Below are positions 7,216 through 16,457 of a stretch of DNA of 64,000 nt, piece after piece. A model generated the notes under the pieces. That model had not been told where the DNA came from. It worked only from the letters and a program-made list of their open reading frames with translations, and searched no databases. The DNA comes from an uncultured Flavobacteriales bacterium (GTDB lineage: Bacteria; Bacteroidota; Bacteroidia; Flavobacteriales_D; Sanyastnellaceae). Both the position numbers and the translations under genes were made by a program. The number at the start of each line of letters is the position of its first letter. Position 1 is the stretch's first letter. The stretch is taken from contig CALKGK010000005.1 of NCBI GenBank assembly GCA_938085105.1, positions 1-64,000 of the forward strand. The letters are read 5' to 3'.

Positions 7216-7806
7216 ATGAAAAAACTCTTACTCTTTAGTGCCTTTCTAAGCATCGCTTCTTTTGCCTTGGCAGAAACCTTCATTGTTGAAAATGCAGGAA
7301 TGACTTTTACTCCCGACGAACTCAACATTGTTGAAGGTGACGAGGTAACTTGGAACATTGGGAATGGACACAACGTTGTTGAGGTGAGCGAAGCCACTTG
7401 GATGATGAACGGAAGCACTGCAAACGGAGGATTTAGCCTGCCTTTTGGTGGTGGATCTGTTACATTTGATGTCCCTGGAACTTACTACTATGTATGCACA
7501 CCGCATGCTGGAAACGGAATGAAAGGACAAATTACCGTTAGTCCGATTTCAAACATTGCCAGCGTAAAAGTTGATCCAAGCATTTCAATGTACCCGAACC
7601 CAAGCAAAGGAAACTTGAACTTGGAATTGGACCCCAACTTCATTCAAAATGTGGAAATCATTGCACTTAACGGTCAAGTTTTCGCCAACTTCAAAGTAGC
7701 ACAATCGCTCACTAAAATTTCAGTTGCTGAGTTGAACCAAGGAATTTACTTCGTGCGCTTTATTGGTGCTGAAGAAATCATCACTCGCCGATTGGTGATT
7801 GAATAA
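7216..7806 (+). CDS. Secreted plastocyanin/azurin-like copper protein with T9SS tail
   Basis: A 196-residue protein. Signal peptide at residues 1-20 (ending FALAE). A cupredoxin domain (about 21-110) follows, with a complete type 1 copper site: His52 in GNGHNV, Cys94 and His97 in YYVCTPHAG, and Met102 in GNGMKG. Residues about 120-196 form a type A T9SS sorting domain (YPNPSKGNL ... ELNQGIYFVRF), so the copper protein should be exported across the outer membrane and attached to the cell surface. It is transcribed divergently from the crp-like gene; one GTAAC-N4-GTTAC site lies in the shared intergenic region. The probable role is electron transfer; its partner is unknown. Confidence 0.88.
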   Translation: MKKLLLFSAFLSIASFALAETFIVENAGMTFTPDELNIVEGDEVTWNIGNGHNVVEVSEATWMMNGSTANGGFSLPFGGGSVTFDVPGTYYYVCTPHAGNGMKGQITVSPISNIASVKVDPSISMYPNPSKGNLNLELDPNFIQNVEIIALNGQVFANFKVAQSLTKISVAELNQGIYFVRFIGAEEIITRRLVIE

Positions 7807-7830
7807 TTTGAATTCCGATTTATTGAAAAG

Positions 7831-7858
7831 GCCTGAGCATCTCGCTCGGGCTTTTTTT
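7831..7858. terminator. Bidirectional terminator between convergent genes
   Basis: A GCCTGAGC-ATCTC-GCTCGGGC hairpin (one G-U pair) followed by seven T residues. It ends the cupredoxin transcript and overlaps the stop codon of the convergent gene. Confidence 0.85.
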
Positions 7859-8546
7859 ATTCTTCAACCTTCCTCAAATAAAATGACTGCTCAAAGTAAT
7901 TGTTGTAGGTCTCCCCAATACTCTCATAGCCAGCGGTGAGTACCATGTAGTTGCCGTAAACTTCAGCCTTTATCGGAACAAGACGATAATAGGGCGTGAA
8001 GTATGTCAGTAGCGCAATCCATTCATGCAGTGGCTTTATATCCATTGCTGCGCATCCCATCTGCAATACTCCGTGTTCCTTGGTTTCTTCATGATTGGCC
8101 CTTTCCTCTAAGAGGAGCTCATCTAGAACAGGAATACCTATGCTATAATACACCGAATGGTTTTGCTGAAAAATAAGCTCATAGCTCTCCTCTTGATTTT
8201 TCAAAGCAGAAGCGTTGTTGTAAGCTTGATGCTCCTCATATTCCGCCAAGTTCGATAGTAAGCGCTCAAAAGCTCCTTGGGCAGTGCTGTCCAGAAGAGC
8301 GGCAGCCGATTTCAATCGTTCTTGCGTACTGAAAACCTCCCCCATAACGGTTTGATAATCGCGATGTTCAGTAGGGGTTCCGGGAGCAAAATCCTCGGTC
8401 GACCTCCCTCCTGCTGCATCAGCTTCAAGGCTCAAGGCCGTTATTTTGTGCTGAAGGGATCGAATCTCACACCTCAAAGCATCTTCTTGGGCAAAAGTCA
8501 AAGCGCTCAAGCTCAGAGATAAAAAAAGCAGTACAAGGTCTTTCAT
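7857..8546 (-). CDS. Secreted protein of unknown function
   Basis: About 229 residues from the ATG at 8546, chosen because it gives a clean signal peptide (MKDLVLLFLSLSLSALTFAQ). An ATG at 8624 would add 26 polar residues in front. After the signal there is a short, probably helical or coiled-coil segment (EIRSLQHKITALSLEADA), then a central region rich in Glu, Ala and Gln, and a C-terminal beta-rich part ending FEQSFYLRKVEE. I do not recognise a family. No T9SS tail and no lipobox, so periplasmic or outer-membrane associated. Divergent from the delta-60 repeat gene. Confidence 0.65.
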   Translation of the reverse strand: MKDLVLLFLSLSLSALTFAQEDALRCEIRSLQHKITALSLEADAAGGRSTEDFAPGTPTEHRDYQTVMGEVFSTQERLKSAAALLDSTAQGAFERLLSNLAEYEEHQAYNNASALKNQEESYELIFQQNHSVYYSIGIPVLDELLLEERANHEETKEHGVLQMGCAAMDIKPLHEWIALLTYFTPYYRLVPIKAEVYGNYMVLTAGYESIGETYNNYFEQSFYLRKVEE

Positions 8547-8641
8547 TTGTGGATTTATTGTTCTCTTTTTTTGGGAGGATTCCAAACTGAAAGGTAGCAG
8601 ATTCTCCTTAGATTCGTAACTCATTTTTAATGCAACACCTT

Positions 8642-10777
8642 ATGAAAACTTTCCCCCACTTATTAACGCTTCTCGCTTTTTTCACCTACTCTCACACCTT
8701 CCTAGCACAAAGCTCGGGTTCACTCGACCCCACTTTTGGAGATGATGGTTTGGTACTCTTGCTCCCAAACGATGATGATAATGTGGCAACTTCACTGCAA
8801 ATTCAAGCCGACGGTAGTATGCTAATTGGTGGATATACGAACAGTCCGATTTTTGGCAAAAACTTTCTCCTCGTGAAACTCAATGAAGATGGAAGCATGG
8901 ACAGCTCTTTTGGTGATGATGGAATGGTGAGCACGGACATTGGTTTGGGGAGCGATGATGTGGCAAATGCCATGGCGCTCGATCTTGATGGAAACATCTA
9001 TTTAGCAGGATATAGTGATGATGGAAGTGACCAAGATGCCTGTGTTGTTAAATACAGTCCAACGGGTGAATTGGACTTGGATTTTGGAACAGATGGAAAA
9101 GTGATAAGTGATTATGATGAGGGGCTGACTGATGAACTGAAGTGCATCGAAATCTCATTGCTTACCGGAGAAATCAACGTTGGCGGAAGTGTGGAAATTA
9201 CCTCTACTCAATCGCGACCAGTGATTGCAAAATATGCTGCCGACGGTACTTTGGTGGATGGTTTTGGAAATGGCGGAGTGGCTTTGATCAATGAAGATCC
9301 CTTCGACACCAATCACCTCTACACCGTTGAAAGCTTAAAAATTCGCCCCAACGGTAAAATAACCGCCGTTGGATGGAAAGACTTCCCCGCCATCAATTGG
9401 AGTGCGGATTACATGAGCATTCGCGTGAATAGTGACGGAACTTTGGACAATACCTTCGCCCAAGATGGTGTGAATACCTACAATGGAAACTTCAATGGGA
9501 ACGACAAAGCTTTTGACCTCATCTTGGAATCTGACGACACCTTCAAGATGGCCGGAGGAGGGTACGTGAACGATTTGAAATACATCTTCACTGGCTTCGG
9601 AATTCAAGCAAACGGAAGTGTTGGCACCTGGTCAGCAGGCAGTGAGTTCAGCGGAATCTTTGACGACGCCATTGCATACGACATCGAGCAAGACAGCCAG
9701 GATCGCTACGTTTTTGCGGGTAGTGTAGGTGATGCAACGAAAGACATTGCCATTGTTCGTTTTGATTCCAATGGAGCGGTGGATGATGATTTTGCTCCTG
9801 ACGGACAAATCCGAGATAATTTTGATTCCAACGATGTTAATGAATTGTTTGCGCTTGGGATTCAAGGAGACGATAAAATTGTGGTTGCGGGGTATTCTGG
9901 GGACGCATTCTTGATTGCGCGTTACTTGGGGGAAGACCAAGCTCAGTTGAATGATTTCGACTTGGCTACCCCTGCGAATGGGAGCAATGACATCAACTTC
10001 AGCGCCATTAACCTCAACTGGACCAATGCCTTTGGAGCAGACAATTATGAAGTGCAATGGGACACTTCAAGCGATTTTGACGCCAATCCACAAAGCGCTA
10101 CCCCAACTGCATCCATTCAACTGGTCACCAACCTACTAAGCGATCAAACTTACTACTGGAGAGTTCGTGCTATTGCTGGAGAAGAAGAAGGAGATTGGAC
10201 CGCCACATGGAGCTTTACGACCAACGGATTAAATAATTTTGAATTGGAGAGTCCGAGCAACGGAGCTGAAGATCAAATCATTTGGAACACCTTGCTTCAG
10301 TGGGAAGACAATCTTGGTTCTGAAGTTTACGAAGTGGAATTTGACACCTCCGTGGACTTTGATCAAGCACCGATTCTTGAAACCGTGAACGAGAGCGAAT
10401 TTCTTTTGGACGACCTCATCACCGCAACCACCTATTACTGGAGAGTTCGAGCGGGTGATGGTTCCAACTTTGGAGATTGGAGCCAAACATGGAGTTTCAT
10501 TACCGAGTTAGGGATCAATGTTGATGAAACAATCAAATCTACATTCGAAACTTACCCCAACCCAGTAGTGGATCAACTCTACATCACAAGCAGTGAAGGT
10601 ATTTCTTCTGTTGACGTTCTCATTACCGATCTTCAAGGGAGAATTGTGCTTAGCGAAGGACGCATCAACGAGGTTTCGAAAATTGATCTATCGTCACTTT
10701 TGAAAGGACACTACTTTCTACAAATCCTTAACGAAGAGGGAAGATTACTGTTCCAAGACAAAATTGTGAAAATCTAA
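8642..10777 (+). CDS. Delta-60 repeat / fibronectin III secreted T9SS protein
   Basis: About 711 residues from the ATG at 8642, which directly starts the signal peptide (MKTFPHLLTLLAFF...FLAQ); an ATG at 8630 is 4 codons upstream. Residues about 28-430 hold repeated delta-60 units of the form GxxDxxFGxDGxV (LDPTFGDDGLV, MDSSFGDDGMV, LDLDFGTDGKV, LDNTFAQDGVN, VDDDFAPDGQI), expected to form a beta-propeller-like surface domain. Two fibronectin III-like units follow (each with TYYWRVRA and GDW). The tail (YPNPVVDQLYI...KGHYFLQIL) is a type A T9SS sorting domain. Surface or extracellular; exact role unknown, possibly adhesion. Confidence 0.88.
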   Translation: MKTFPHLLTLLAFFTYSHTFLAQSSGSLDPTFGDDGLVLLLPNDDDNVATSLQIQADGSMLIGGYTNSPIFGKNFLLVKLNEDGSMDSSFGDDGMVSTDIGLGSDDVANAMALDLDGNIYLAGYSDDGSDQDACVVKYSPTGELDLDFGTDGKVISDYDEGLTDELKCIEISLLTGEINVGGSVEITSTQSRPVIAKYAADGTLVDGFGNGGVALINEDPFDTNHLYTVESLKIRPNGKITAVGWKDFPAINWSADYMSIRVNSDGTLDNTFAQDGVNTYNGNFNGNDKAFDLILESDDTFKMAGGGYVNDLKYIFTGFGIQANGSVGTWSAGSEFSGIFDDAIAYDIEQDSQDRYVFAGSVGDATKDIAIVRFDSNGAVDDDFAPDGQIRDNFDSNDVNELFALGIQGDDKIVVAGYSGDAFLIARYLGEDQAQLNDFDLATPANGSNDINFSAINLNWTNAFGADNYEVQWDTSSDFDANPQSATPTASIQLVTNLLSDQTYYWRVRAIAGEEEGDWTATWSFTTNGLNNFELESPSNGAEDQIIWNTLLQWEDNLGSEVYEVEFDTSVDFDQAPILETVNESEFLLDDLITATTYYWRVRAGDGSNFGDWSQTWSFITELGINVDETIKSTFETYPNPVVDQLYITSSEGISSVDVLITDLQGRIVLSEGRINEVSKIDLSSLLKGHYFLQILNEEGRLLFQDKIVKI

Positions 10778-10855
10778 TCTTCGTGAGAGCAGGATTTTCG
10801 AACAATCCTCCTCTAAGACGCTGTGATCCAATCCTTTACTATGTACTTTCAGTGC

Positions 10856-12115
10856 ATGGGGAAGGTTCATTTGCTTTCTGTTTGTATGCTTATTCGGCGC
10901 TCATTTGCAGGCTCAAGACTTTGTGAATGGTGACTCAGAACACCCCTATGCCGTTACAGCAGCAACTCCTGAAGGGTGGCAATCTGTATCATACAATGCC
11001 CCTTTTTGTTTAGCCAATAATTGGATTACGGCTAGTCTGGACATCACCTCCAGCACTGGCCCAAATTCAAACTCGGGAATCAATGCATTTCCTTCCAGTG
11101 GAAACACATTTGTGAGTGGATTGTATGCAACTAACGACGAGAGTTTACTCTTCTTTCATGAAGGAATCGAACAAGTGGTTTATGGCTTGCTACCGGGGTC
11201 AACATACGATGTTTGTTTTGATCAAGCCATCATTGCTCAAAACTCTGTTAGCGATCGCACGGGCGCTTGGGAAGTGTTTGTCGATAGTACCTCCATTGGA
11301 GTGAGTGAATTAAGTACGAATTACGGATTGGCTTATGGAGATCCTGCCGTAGAATGGGAGTCCCGTTGCATTTCTTTCCAAGCAAGTAGCGACAATCACT
11401 TGATCAGCTTTCTGCCTTGGGATAATGATACGCTCACCCAATTTATTGGCACTGGAAACGCAGGGGCTCTGCGCATGGGCATCGACAAGATTTACATCCC
11501 TCCATGTTACATTCCTGTTGATTTACCGGACACCGTTTTCTTATGTGGGCCGTCTGATTTGGTAGAAGTAGCACCTGTCATACCTCAAAGGAAGCATTGG
11601 GCTCTGGAGCAATGGAACTGAAAGCCTCAATATCGAAATTAGTGAACCCGGTATGTACTCCCTCGAAGCTGCCCTCTTGGCTTGCATTGGAAGGGATTCC
11701 GTGATGGTGGTTGAAATCCCCATACCTACCCCTTCTCGATTCCATAGTATTCACTGAAAGCGCGGAACTGAACATTCAGCTCGAACAGTCGGGTTGCATC
11801 TATGAAACCTCGGCCGATTGGAGTTTTTGCGAATGCAGCTATGAACACGTGATGCCCAACATTTTTACTCCTAATCAGGATGGAGACAATGAAAGCTTTC
11901 GTCCGCTCATCATGACCGGAACATTTGATTTAGAAATGGAAATTTACAACCGCTGGGGCCAATTGCTTTTTGAGAAACAAGGCCTGAACAGTTCTTGGGA
12001 TGGACGACTAGCTGGTGAGGAAGTCGCCGAAGGGGTCTATTACTATGTCGTTCGTAGCAAAGACGCTAGAGGGCGCTGGTACGAAGATCAAGGAATGCTC
12101 ACCTTACTTCGGTAG
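10856..12115 (+). pseudogene. CHU_C-type T9SS surface protein broken by three +1 frameshifts
   Basis: Read in pieces, this locus encodes one protein of about 418 residues. The signal peptide MGRFICFLFVCLFGAHLQAQ needs one G removed from GGGG at 10858-10861. A domain of about 210 residues (DFVNGDSEHPYAV ... MGIDKIYIPPC) is open at 10905-11621. Frame is lost again in CAAA at 11586-11589; removing one A restores PQGSIGLWSNGTESLNI. It is lost a third time in CCCC at 11729-11732. The last open segment (11711-12115) ends with the gliding-motility-associated C-terminal (CHU_C, T9SS type B) domain: MPNIFTPNQDGDN, IYNRWGQLLFE, SWDGRLAGE, GVYYYVV. All three changes are single extra bases in short homopolymers, so it is either true decay or sequencing error. 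Confidence 0.82.
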
Positions 12116-12116
12116 A

Positions 12117-12956
12117 TCAAGGGATGTACTTGACGTCCTTGAAGTCTGGCTTTCGTTTCTCCAAAAAGGCATTCCTACCTTCTTTCGCTTCATCGGTCAT
12201 GTATGCCAAGCGGGTTGCTTCTCCGGCAAAAACCTGTTGTCCTACCATACCATCATCGGTGAGGTTGAAAGCAAATTTGAGCATCTTGATTGAAGTTGGA
12301 GATTTGGCCAAGATTTCTTGTGCCCACTCGTAAGCGGTATCTTCCAACTCGTCGTGTGGAATGGCGGCATTCACCATGCCCATTTCTACCGCTTCTTGGG
12401 CTGAATAATTTCTTCCGAGGAAAAAGATTTCTCTCGCCTTTTTCTGTCCAACCATCTTAGCGAGGTAGGCTGACCCATAGCCACCGTCGAAACTGGTTAC
12501 ATCGGCATCGGTTTGCTTGAAAATGGCGTGTTCCTTACTCGCAAGCGTCAAATCACAAACCACGTGCAACGAGTGTCCGCCACCAACAGCCCATCCCGGA
12601 ACAACAGCAATCACTGCTTTCGGCATGAAGCGAATGAGTCGTTGCACCTCCAAGATGTTCAAGCGTGGCATTCCGTCGTCATCCACATAGCCTTGATGTC
12701 CGCGAGCATTCTGATCACCACCGCTGCAAAAAGAGTACACTCCATCTTTTGTGCTTGGTCCCTCAGCAGAGAGCAAAACCACACCAATATTTACATCTTC
12801 TCTGGCATCCAAAAAAGCTTGATACAATTCTCCCACTGTTTTTGGTCGGAATGCGTTTCTTACATTCGGACGGTTGAAGGCAATTCTAGCCACTCCCCCG
12901 CTCTTTTTATAGGTGATGTCTTCAAACTCTCTTACGGTGGTCCAATTTGCGCTCAT
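12117..12956 (-). CDS. menB: 1,4-dihydroxy-2-naphthoyl-CoA synthase
   Basis: A 279-residue crotonase-fold enzyme that closes the second ring of menaquinone by converting o-succinylbenzoyl-CoA. Characteristic MenB stretches are FNRPNVRNAFRPKTV, FCSGGDQNARG (oxyanion-hole region), VPGWAVGGGHSLHVVCDLT, FKQTDADVTSFDGGYGSAYLA with its acidic residue, and the C-terminal LEKRKPDFKDV. Length is normal for the family. It converges with the frameshifted T9SS gene with only 1 bp between stops. No other men genes are visible here. Menaquinone is the expected electron acceptor for the SQR of this organism, though the two loci are not linked. Confidence 0.95.
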   Translation of the reverse strand: MSANWTTVREFEDITYKKSGGVARIAFNRPNVRNAFRPKTVGELYQAFLDAREDVNIGVVLLSAEGPSTKDGVYSFCSGGDQNARGHQGYVDDDGMPRLNILEVQRLIRFMPKAVIAVVPGWAVGGGHSLHVVCDLTLASKEHAIFKQTDADVTSFDGGYGSAYLAKMVGQKKAREIFFLGRNYSAQEAVEMGMVNAAIPHDELEDTAYEWAQEILAKSPTSIKMLKFAFNLTDDGMVGQQVFAGEATRLAYMTDEAKEGRNAFLEKRKPDFKDVKYIP

Positions 12957-13087
12957 GCTTGATTTGTTTTGTGCTGCAATTTAGCAGTTTTGGTCGGCTT
13001 TCAGAACTTCATGCCATTCATAAAACAGCTTTCATGAAGCCCAAAGAGTTAAGTTCACTGGACTTCGTAATTCTTGAAGCAAACAAA

Positions 13088-13783
13088 TTACAATTTGATC
13101 ATGCGTTCCGTTCCCAGAATAGAATGAGCACGACTGATCAACTGCAGGTAATACATTCCCGATACTAAGTGCGAAAGGTCCAATTTTGTTTCTTCATCAT
13201 CCAAAAGAAGGTATTCCACTTCTCTTCCTTGACTGTCTAAAATGATGAGCGTAGCGGGTGCTCCATTATTCATTACAGCGCATTGATCTTCCACGAGATT
13301 TGGGTAGATACTGAATCTTTTGGACGAGTTCATCCACCTTGCACTTATGGATGAAATCTCCTCTTCCACCCCTCCACTGTCATTCAAAATAGCCCAATTG
13401 CCAATAAACGAACCCGGAATCACTTCGATTTCTTCCCAAAACAAGGTGTCGACTATTGTACAAATCAGGCCTTCCAACTCGTTTGAGATAATTAGTTCTA
13501 CTTGCATGGAATCATTTGTGGGAACATCATGCTCAAAAAGAATTTGTCCTTGCTCAAATGCGTCACCAGAGCTCATTTCTTCATGCACTGTTTCTCCAGA
13601 GAAAGTGGTGATATGCCAAGTACATTCATTCGCAAAACCCGACGGTATGTTAAAAAAACCGGGATGATAAAGTTGTATGAAGGTTTCATCTGATGCCGAA
13701 ACGGACACCGAAACGGTGGAGCATTGTGCTTTTGCGGATACTACAGAGATGAGAAAAAATAAAAATGTTAAGGTGTTTTTCAT
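13088..13783 (-). CDS. Secreted protein with T9SS type A sorting domain
   Basis: A 231-residue protein with a signal peptide at residues 1-20 (MKNTLTFLFFLISVVSAKAQ). A beta-rich region of about 120 residues, starting CSTVSVSVSASDETFIQL, matches no family I know. The C-terminal part (about 155-231) is a sorting domain: FSIYPNLVEDQCAV, LIILDSQGREV, and LSHLVSGMYYLQLI, with PNL replacing the usual PNP. Likely a surface or released protein. Monocistronic, followed by a 131-bp gap before menB. Confidence 0.75.
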   Translation of the reverse strand: MKNTLTFLFFLISVVSAKAQCSTVSVSVSASDETFIQLYHPGFFNIPSGFANECTWHITTFSGETVHEEMSSGDAFEQGQILFEHDVPTNDSMQVELIISNELEGLICTIVDTLFWEEIEVIPGSFIGNWAILNDSGGVEEEISSISARWMNSSKRFSIYPNLVEDQCAVMNNGAPATLIILDSQGREVEYLLLDDEETKLDLSHLVSGMYYLQLISRAHSILGTERMIKL

Positions 13784-13832
13784 GGTTAAAGTTTGTCGTT
13801 TTTGAGGAGGCTCTAGCTTTTTTTCGGTTCAA

Positions 13833-14351
13833 TCATAGTACTCCATATTTGTCTTTCAAAACACCAAGGTGATGAAGCTCGTGTCCGGCAATTAAGTATC
13901 CTAGTCCATGCACAGACAAGGTCAAATCATTGCTAAACATCCCACTTTTGTTCATGGCATCCGAATTAAAACCTTCGAACATCACCATGCTTGCTTCTCG
14001 CTGAGCAGCATATTCATTGGCGAGTTGGGTGATGGAATAATCCTTCAAATCCAAATTCCCGACAAAGCCCTCATGGTCAAACCCTGGAAGCTTGTCTTGG
14101 TGTCCGCGAGCAAAAGAAAGCGCCCGAAAACACATGATTCGTTCCGTATCGATGATGTGCATGATAAGCTCTGCTATGCTCCATTTATCGGGTGCATAGC
14201 TCGAGTGCAATTGATCTTGGGAAAGCGACGAAATCAGGCTCACATGTGCCTTTCCTTGATCTTGAAGCACCGGAATTAAATCCTTGTCTTCCACCAAGGA
14301 AATGTAGTATTTAAAATAATCACTGAAGGGATGAAGTTCTGCTTTGCTCAT
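13833..14351 (-). CDS. DinB family protein
   Basis: A 172-residue protein of the DinB/YfiT-like four-helix metalloenzyme fold. Three histidines are spaced as in metal-binding DinB proteins: a helix with MHIIDTERIM (about 65-75) and the C-terminal GHELHHLGVLKDKY (about 155-168). The motif KWSIAELIMHIIDTE is typical. These proteins are thought to be nickel- or zinc-binding thiol transferases, often active with bacillithiol or another low-molecular-weight thiol. Substrate unknown. Stands alone on the minus strand. Confidence 0.85.
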   Translation of the reverse strand: MSKAELHPFSDYFKYYISLVEDKDLIPVLQDQGKAHVSLISSLSQDQLHSSYAPDKWSIAELIMHIIDTERIMCFRALSFARGHQDKLPGFDHEGFVGNLDLKDYSITQLANEYAAQREASMVMFEGFNSDAMNKSGMFSNDLTLSVHGLGYLIAGHELHHLGVLKDKYGVL

Positions 14352-14542
14352 TGCATTGGGACTTTAATTTCAAGGTAAAACGCTCACTTTCGAAAAACCA
14401 CTTATTGTAAAAAGTATACCGCTTACGTTTTCCCCACCACCGCTGACTCATTTGCTACCGAAAACGAGGAAGTGTTACAGTATCTTTAATCGAAAGTAAG
14501 TTTCGTTATAATACTCTTGGAAGTATTTGGTTAAGGTTTCAG

Positions 14543-14568
14543 GAAGGATCAGCAAAGGCTGGTCCTTC
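14543..14568. other. Strong hairpin in intergenic region
   Basis: GAAGGATCAGC-AAAG-GCTGGTCCTTC forms an 11-bp stem with one G-U pair. No T run follows on the minus strand, and on the plus strand only TTAGTTT follows, so it may be a weak terminator for the outer-membrane-protein operon ending at 14591. The rest of 14352-14590 shows nothing else I recognise. Confidence 0.5.
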
Positions 14569-14590
14569 TTAGTTTCAGGCTTATTTTAAA

Positions 14591-15493
14591 TCAAATGCTC
14601 ACGGTGAAGAAGATTTGTGTGTTGATGAGTTGGTCGTCAAAACTCCCCATCACAATTCGATCTCGAGACAATTTCATTCCTAGGTGCGCTTCGTATTTAT
14701 CTGCAAAAAAGAGCTCTACTCCCGTTTCACCATAAAACCCAAAGCCTGTTCCTGTGAGGTTTCCTACCGGACCGTTGAAGTTATTCGGACCAACGAAGCC
14801 TACCCAGAGATCATAGGTATTTCCTTCAATTTCGAGATAATTTGCATTCAAACGGACCGCCGTCATGGCTGCTCCAAAGCCAAAAAACCAATTGCTTGTT
14901 TCATTGATCATCAAACCGGTTCGGTACCCCAAGCTTAGCGCCAAACGATCTTCTTCGCCAATGATGTTGTACAAACGAATGTCTTGAGTTCCCTGTCCGT
15001 TATCTGGCAAAAGGTTGGTTACCAAAGAAAATTTGTCGGCTGCCTTCAAGTTGGCATAGTTCATATCCAAGACAATGGCGTTTTCATTGTTGAAGCGAAA
15101 CATGGTTCGGAAACCAACCATTAACCCCGGGTTGTAGCGCATGTTCGCAGGAGAAGAATCGAAAGGAATGGTGAATCCTTCTGCTCCAATGGAGTTTTGC
15201 ACTTGCTGAGGGGTTGTTCCGAGGAAGAGCCGACTTTCGATCGTATTCATCACCGCTTGATTGTCGTTCAAGCTATACAAACCGGCACCACTATAAAACG
15301 GAGCACTGGCTTTGTTGGCAAGATAAGTACCGATATTAAGTCCAAATGAAATCCCTCGACGCTCATCCTCTTCTTCATCCAGTTCTTCTTGAAAGAGGGG
15401 AAGTCTCAATTTTGAATCCAGGTTTTGAGCTTGGGCGGAGTTGTTAAATCCGAAAATAACGAAAAGACAAAAGAGAAAAGACAAACGCTTCAT
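14591..15493 (-). CDS. Outer-membrane beta-barrel protein
   Basis: About 300 residues from the ATG at 15493, which gives a clean signal peptide (MKRLSFLFCLFVIFGF...AQAQ). An acidic linker (FQEELDEEEDERRG) follows, then repeated amphipathic strands with glycine and aromatic residues: ISFGLNIGTYLAN, YNPGLMVGFRTMFRF, LALSLGYRTGLMI, WFFGFGAAMTAV. The protein ends in a strand (INTQIFFTVSI). This fits the general outer-membrane beta-barrel family of Bacteroidota; no ligand can be deduced. It lies 30 bp downstream of the cyclophilin lipoprotein gene in the same orientation, so probably one transcript. Confidence 0.75.
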   Translation of the reverse strand: MKRLSFLFCLFVIFGFNNSAQAQNLDSKLRLPLFQEELDEEEDERRGISFGLNIGTYLANKASAPFYSGAGLYSLNDNQAVMNTIESRLFLGTTPQQVQNSIGAEGFTIPFDSSPANMRYNPGLMVGFRTMFRFNNENAIVLDMNYANLKAADKFSLVTNLLPDNGQGTQDIRLYNIIGEEDRLALSLGYRTGLMINETSNWFFGFGAAMTAVRLNANYLEIEGNTYDLWVGFVGPNNFNGPVGNLTGTGFGFYGETGVELFFADKYEAHLGMKLSRDRIVMGSFDDQLINTQIFFTVSI

Positions 15494-15523
15494 AGCAGTG
15501 ATTTTTATCAAAAATACCGAAAA

Positions 15524-16375
15524 CTATTCATTGGGGAGCACCTCCATGCTTAAACCCACATGCTGAATGGGCCAATTCGATGCATCCACTTCCACGTTGG
15601 CGATTTCATCAACCACATTCAAGCCTTTCACCACCCTTCCAAAGACGGTATGTTCCATGTCCAAATGAATGGCCCCACCTTCTTTTTTATAGCGTTCTTT
15701 TTGAACTTCTGTATAGGAGATTCCCTTTTCTTCTTCGGCTTGAAAAATGTGCACGTTGTGGTATTTGGTGCCTTGAACAATATAAAAATCATAGGCGCTG
15801 GAGCATTTTTCTGGATTGTCGTCATAAATCCGACTCATGGCAATTGCTCCCCGAAAGTGAGGGTGCTTCAAAGTCATTTCTTGAGGAATGCAGTAGGAGC
15901 CAATCAACATACGGTCTGCGGCGGCCTCGACTTCTTCGCTGTTTCCCGATTGAATCATGAACCCTTTGATCACACGAAGCACTTCTGTAGGTGAATAATA
16001 ACCGCGGTTCACGAGGTAGATGAAGTTGGCGCGATGCAAAGGAGTATCATCGAAAAGCTCCACGATGATGTCTCCAAAATCGGTTGTAATCTTGACCCGG
16101 TTTTCAGGATGGTCTTCAGCATATTGGCGAAGGAATTCTTCCGCGTTCTTTTCATTGAGTCGGGGAAAACCTTTGGGCTTTGGTGCAGCTTCTTCCTCCA
16201 CTTTTGGCTCGGTCTTTTTGACTTGAACTTCTTGTGCGCTTTGAGGTGATTCGCTCTCAGAGTCTTGTTTCGCACCGGAGCATGAAATCATTTGAAAAGC
16301 CATCAACCCGAAAAATATTAGCCTCCAATAAAAGGAGTTAGAAACCTCTAATTTGCTCAAGAAATTGTTTTTCAT
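15524..16375 (-). CDS. Cyclophilin-type peptidyl-prolyl isomerase lipoprotein
   Basis: About 283 residues from the ATG at 16375. The N-terminus is a lipoprotein signal (LIFFGLMAFQMISCSG, Cys about 32), then an acidic and Lys-rich linker. A cyclophilin domain follows (about 70-283): KITTDFGDIIVELFDDTPLH, NFIYLVNRGYYSPTEVLRVI, KGFMIQSG, GAIAMSR, SSAYDFYIVQG, HTVFGRVVKGLNVVDEIANV. It catalyses prolyl isomerisation during folding of envelope proteins. Compared with single-domain cyclophilins it has an insertion (about 205-230; EEEKGISYTEVQKERYKKEG) between the QG strand and HTVFG, usual in Bacteroidota lipoprotein forms. One of three PPIase genes in this 5-kb stretch. Confidence 0.9.
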   Translation of the reverse strand: MKNNFLSKLEVSNSFYWRLIFFGLMAFQMISCSGAKQDSESESPQSAQEVQVKKTEPKVEEEAAPKPKGFPRLNEKNAEEFLRQYAEDHPENRVKITTDFGDIIVELFDDTPLHRANFIYLVNRGYYSPTEVLRVIKGFMIQSGNSEEVEAAADRMLIGSYCIPQEMTLKHPHFRGAIAMSRIYDDNPEKCSSAYDFYIVQGTKYHNVHIFQAEEEKGISYTEVQKERYKKEGGAIHLDMEHTVFGRVVKGLNVVDEIANVEVDASNWPIQHVGLSMEVLPNE

Positions 16376-16407
16376 GCCACGAAAATAAGGCATATCTCCA
16401 GATGATA

Positions 16408-16437
16408 AAAAGCACCCCGAAATTGGAGTGCTTTTAG
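16408..16437. terminator. Bidirectional terminator
   Basis: AAAAAGCACCCC-GAAATT-GGAGTGCTTTTA: an 8-bp stem flanked by A and T runs. On the minus strand it ends the transcript of the BNR-repeat gene. Confidence 0.75.
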
Positions 16438-16457
16438 TATCAAGTCATTGGCCGCAT

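Noticed and set aside
14543-14568. Hairpin read as a rho-independent terminator
   Set aside because: The stem is good, but no T run follows on the minus strand, so it is listed only as a hairpin.
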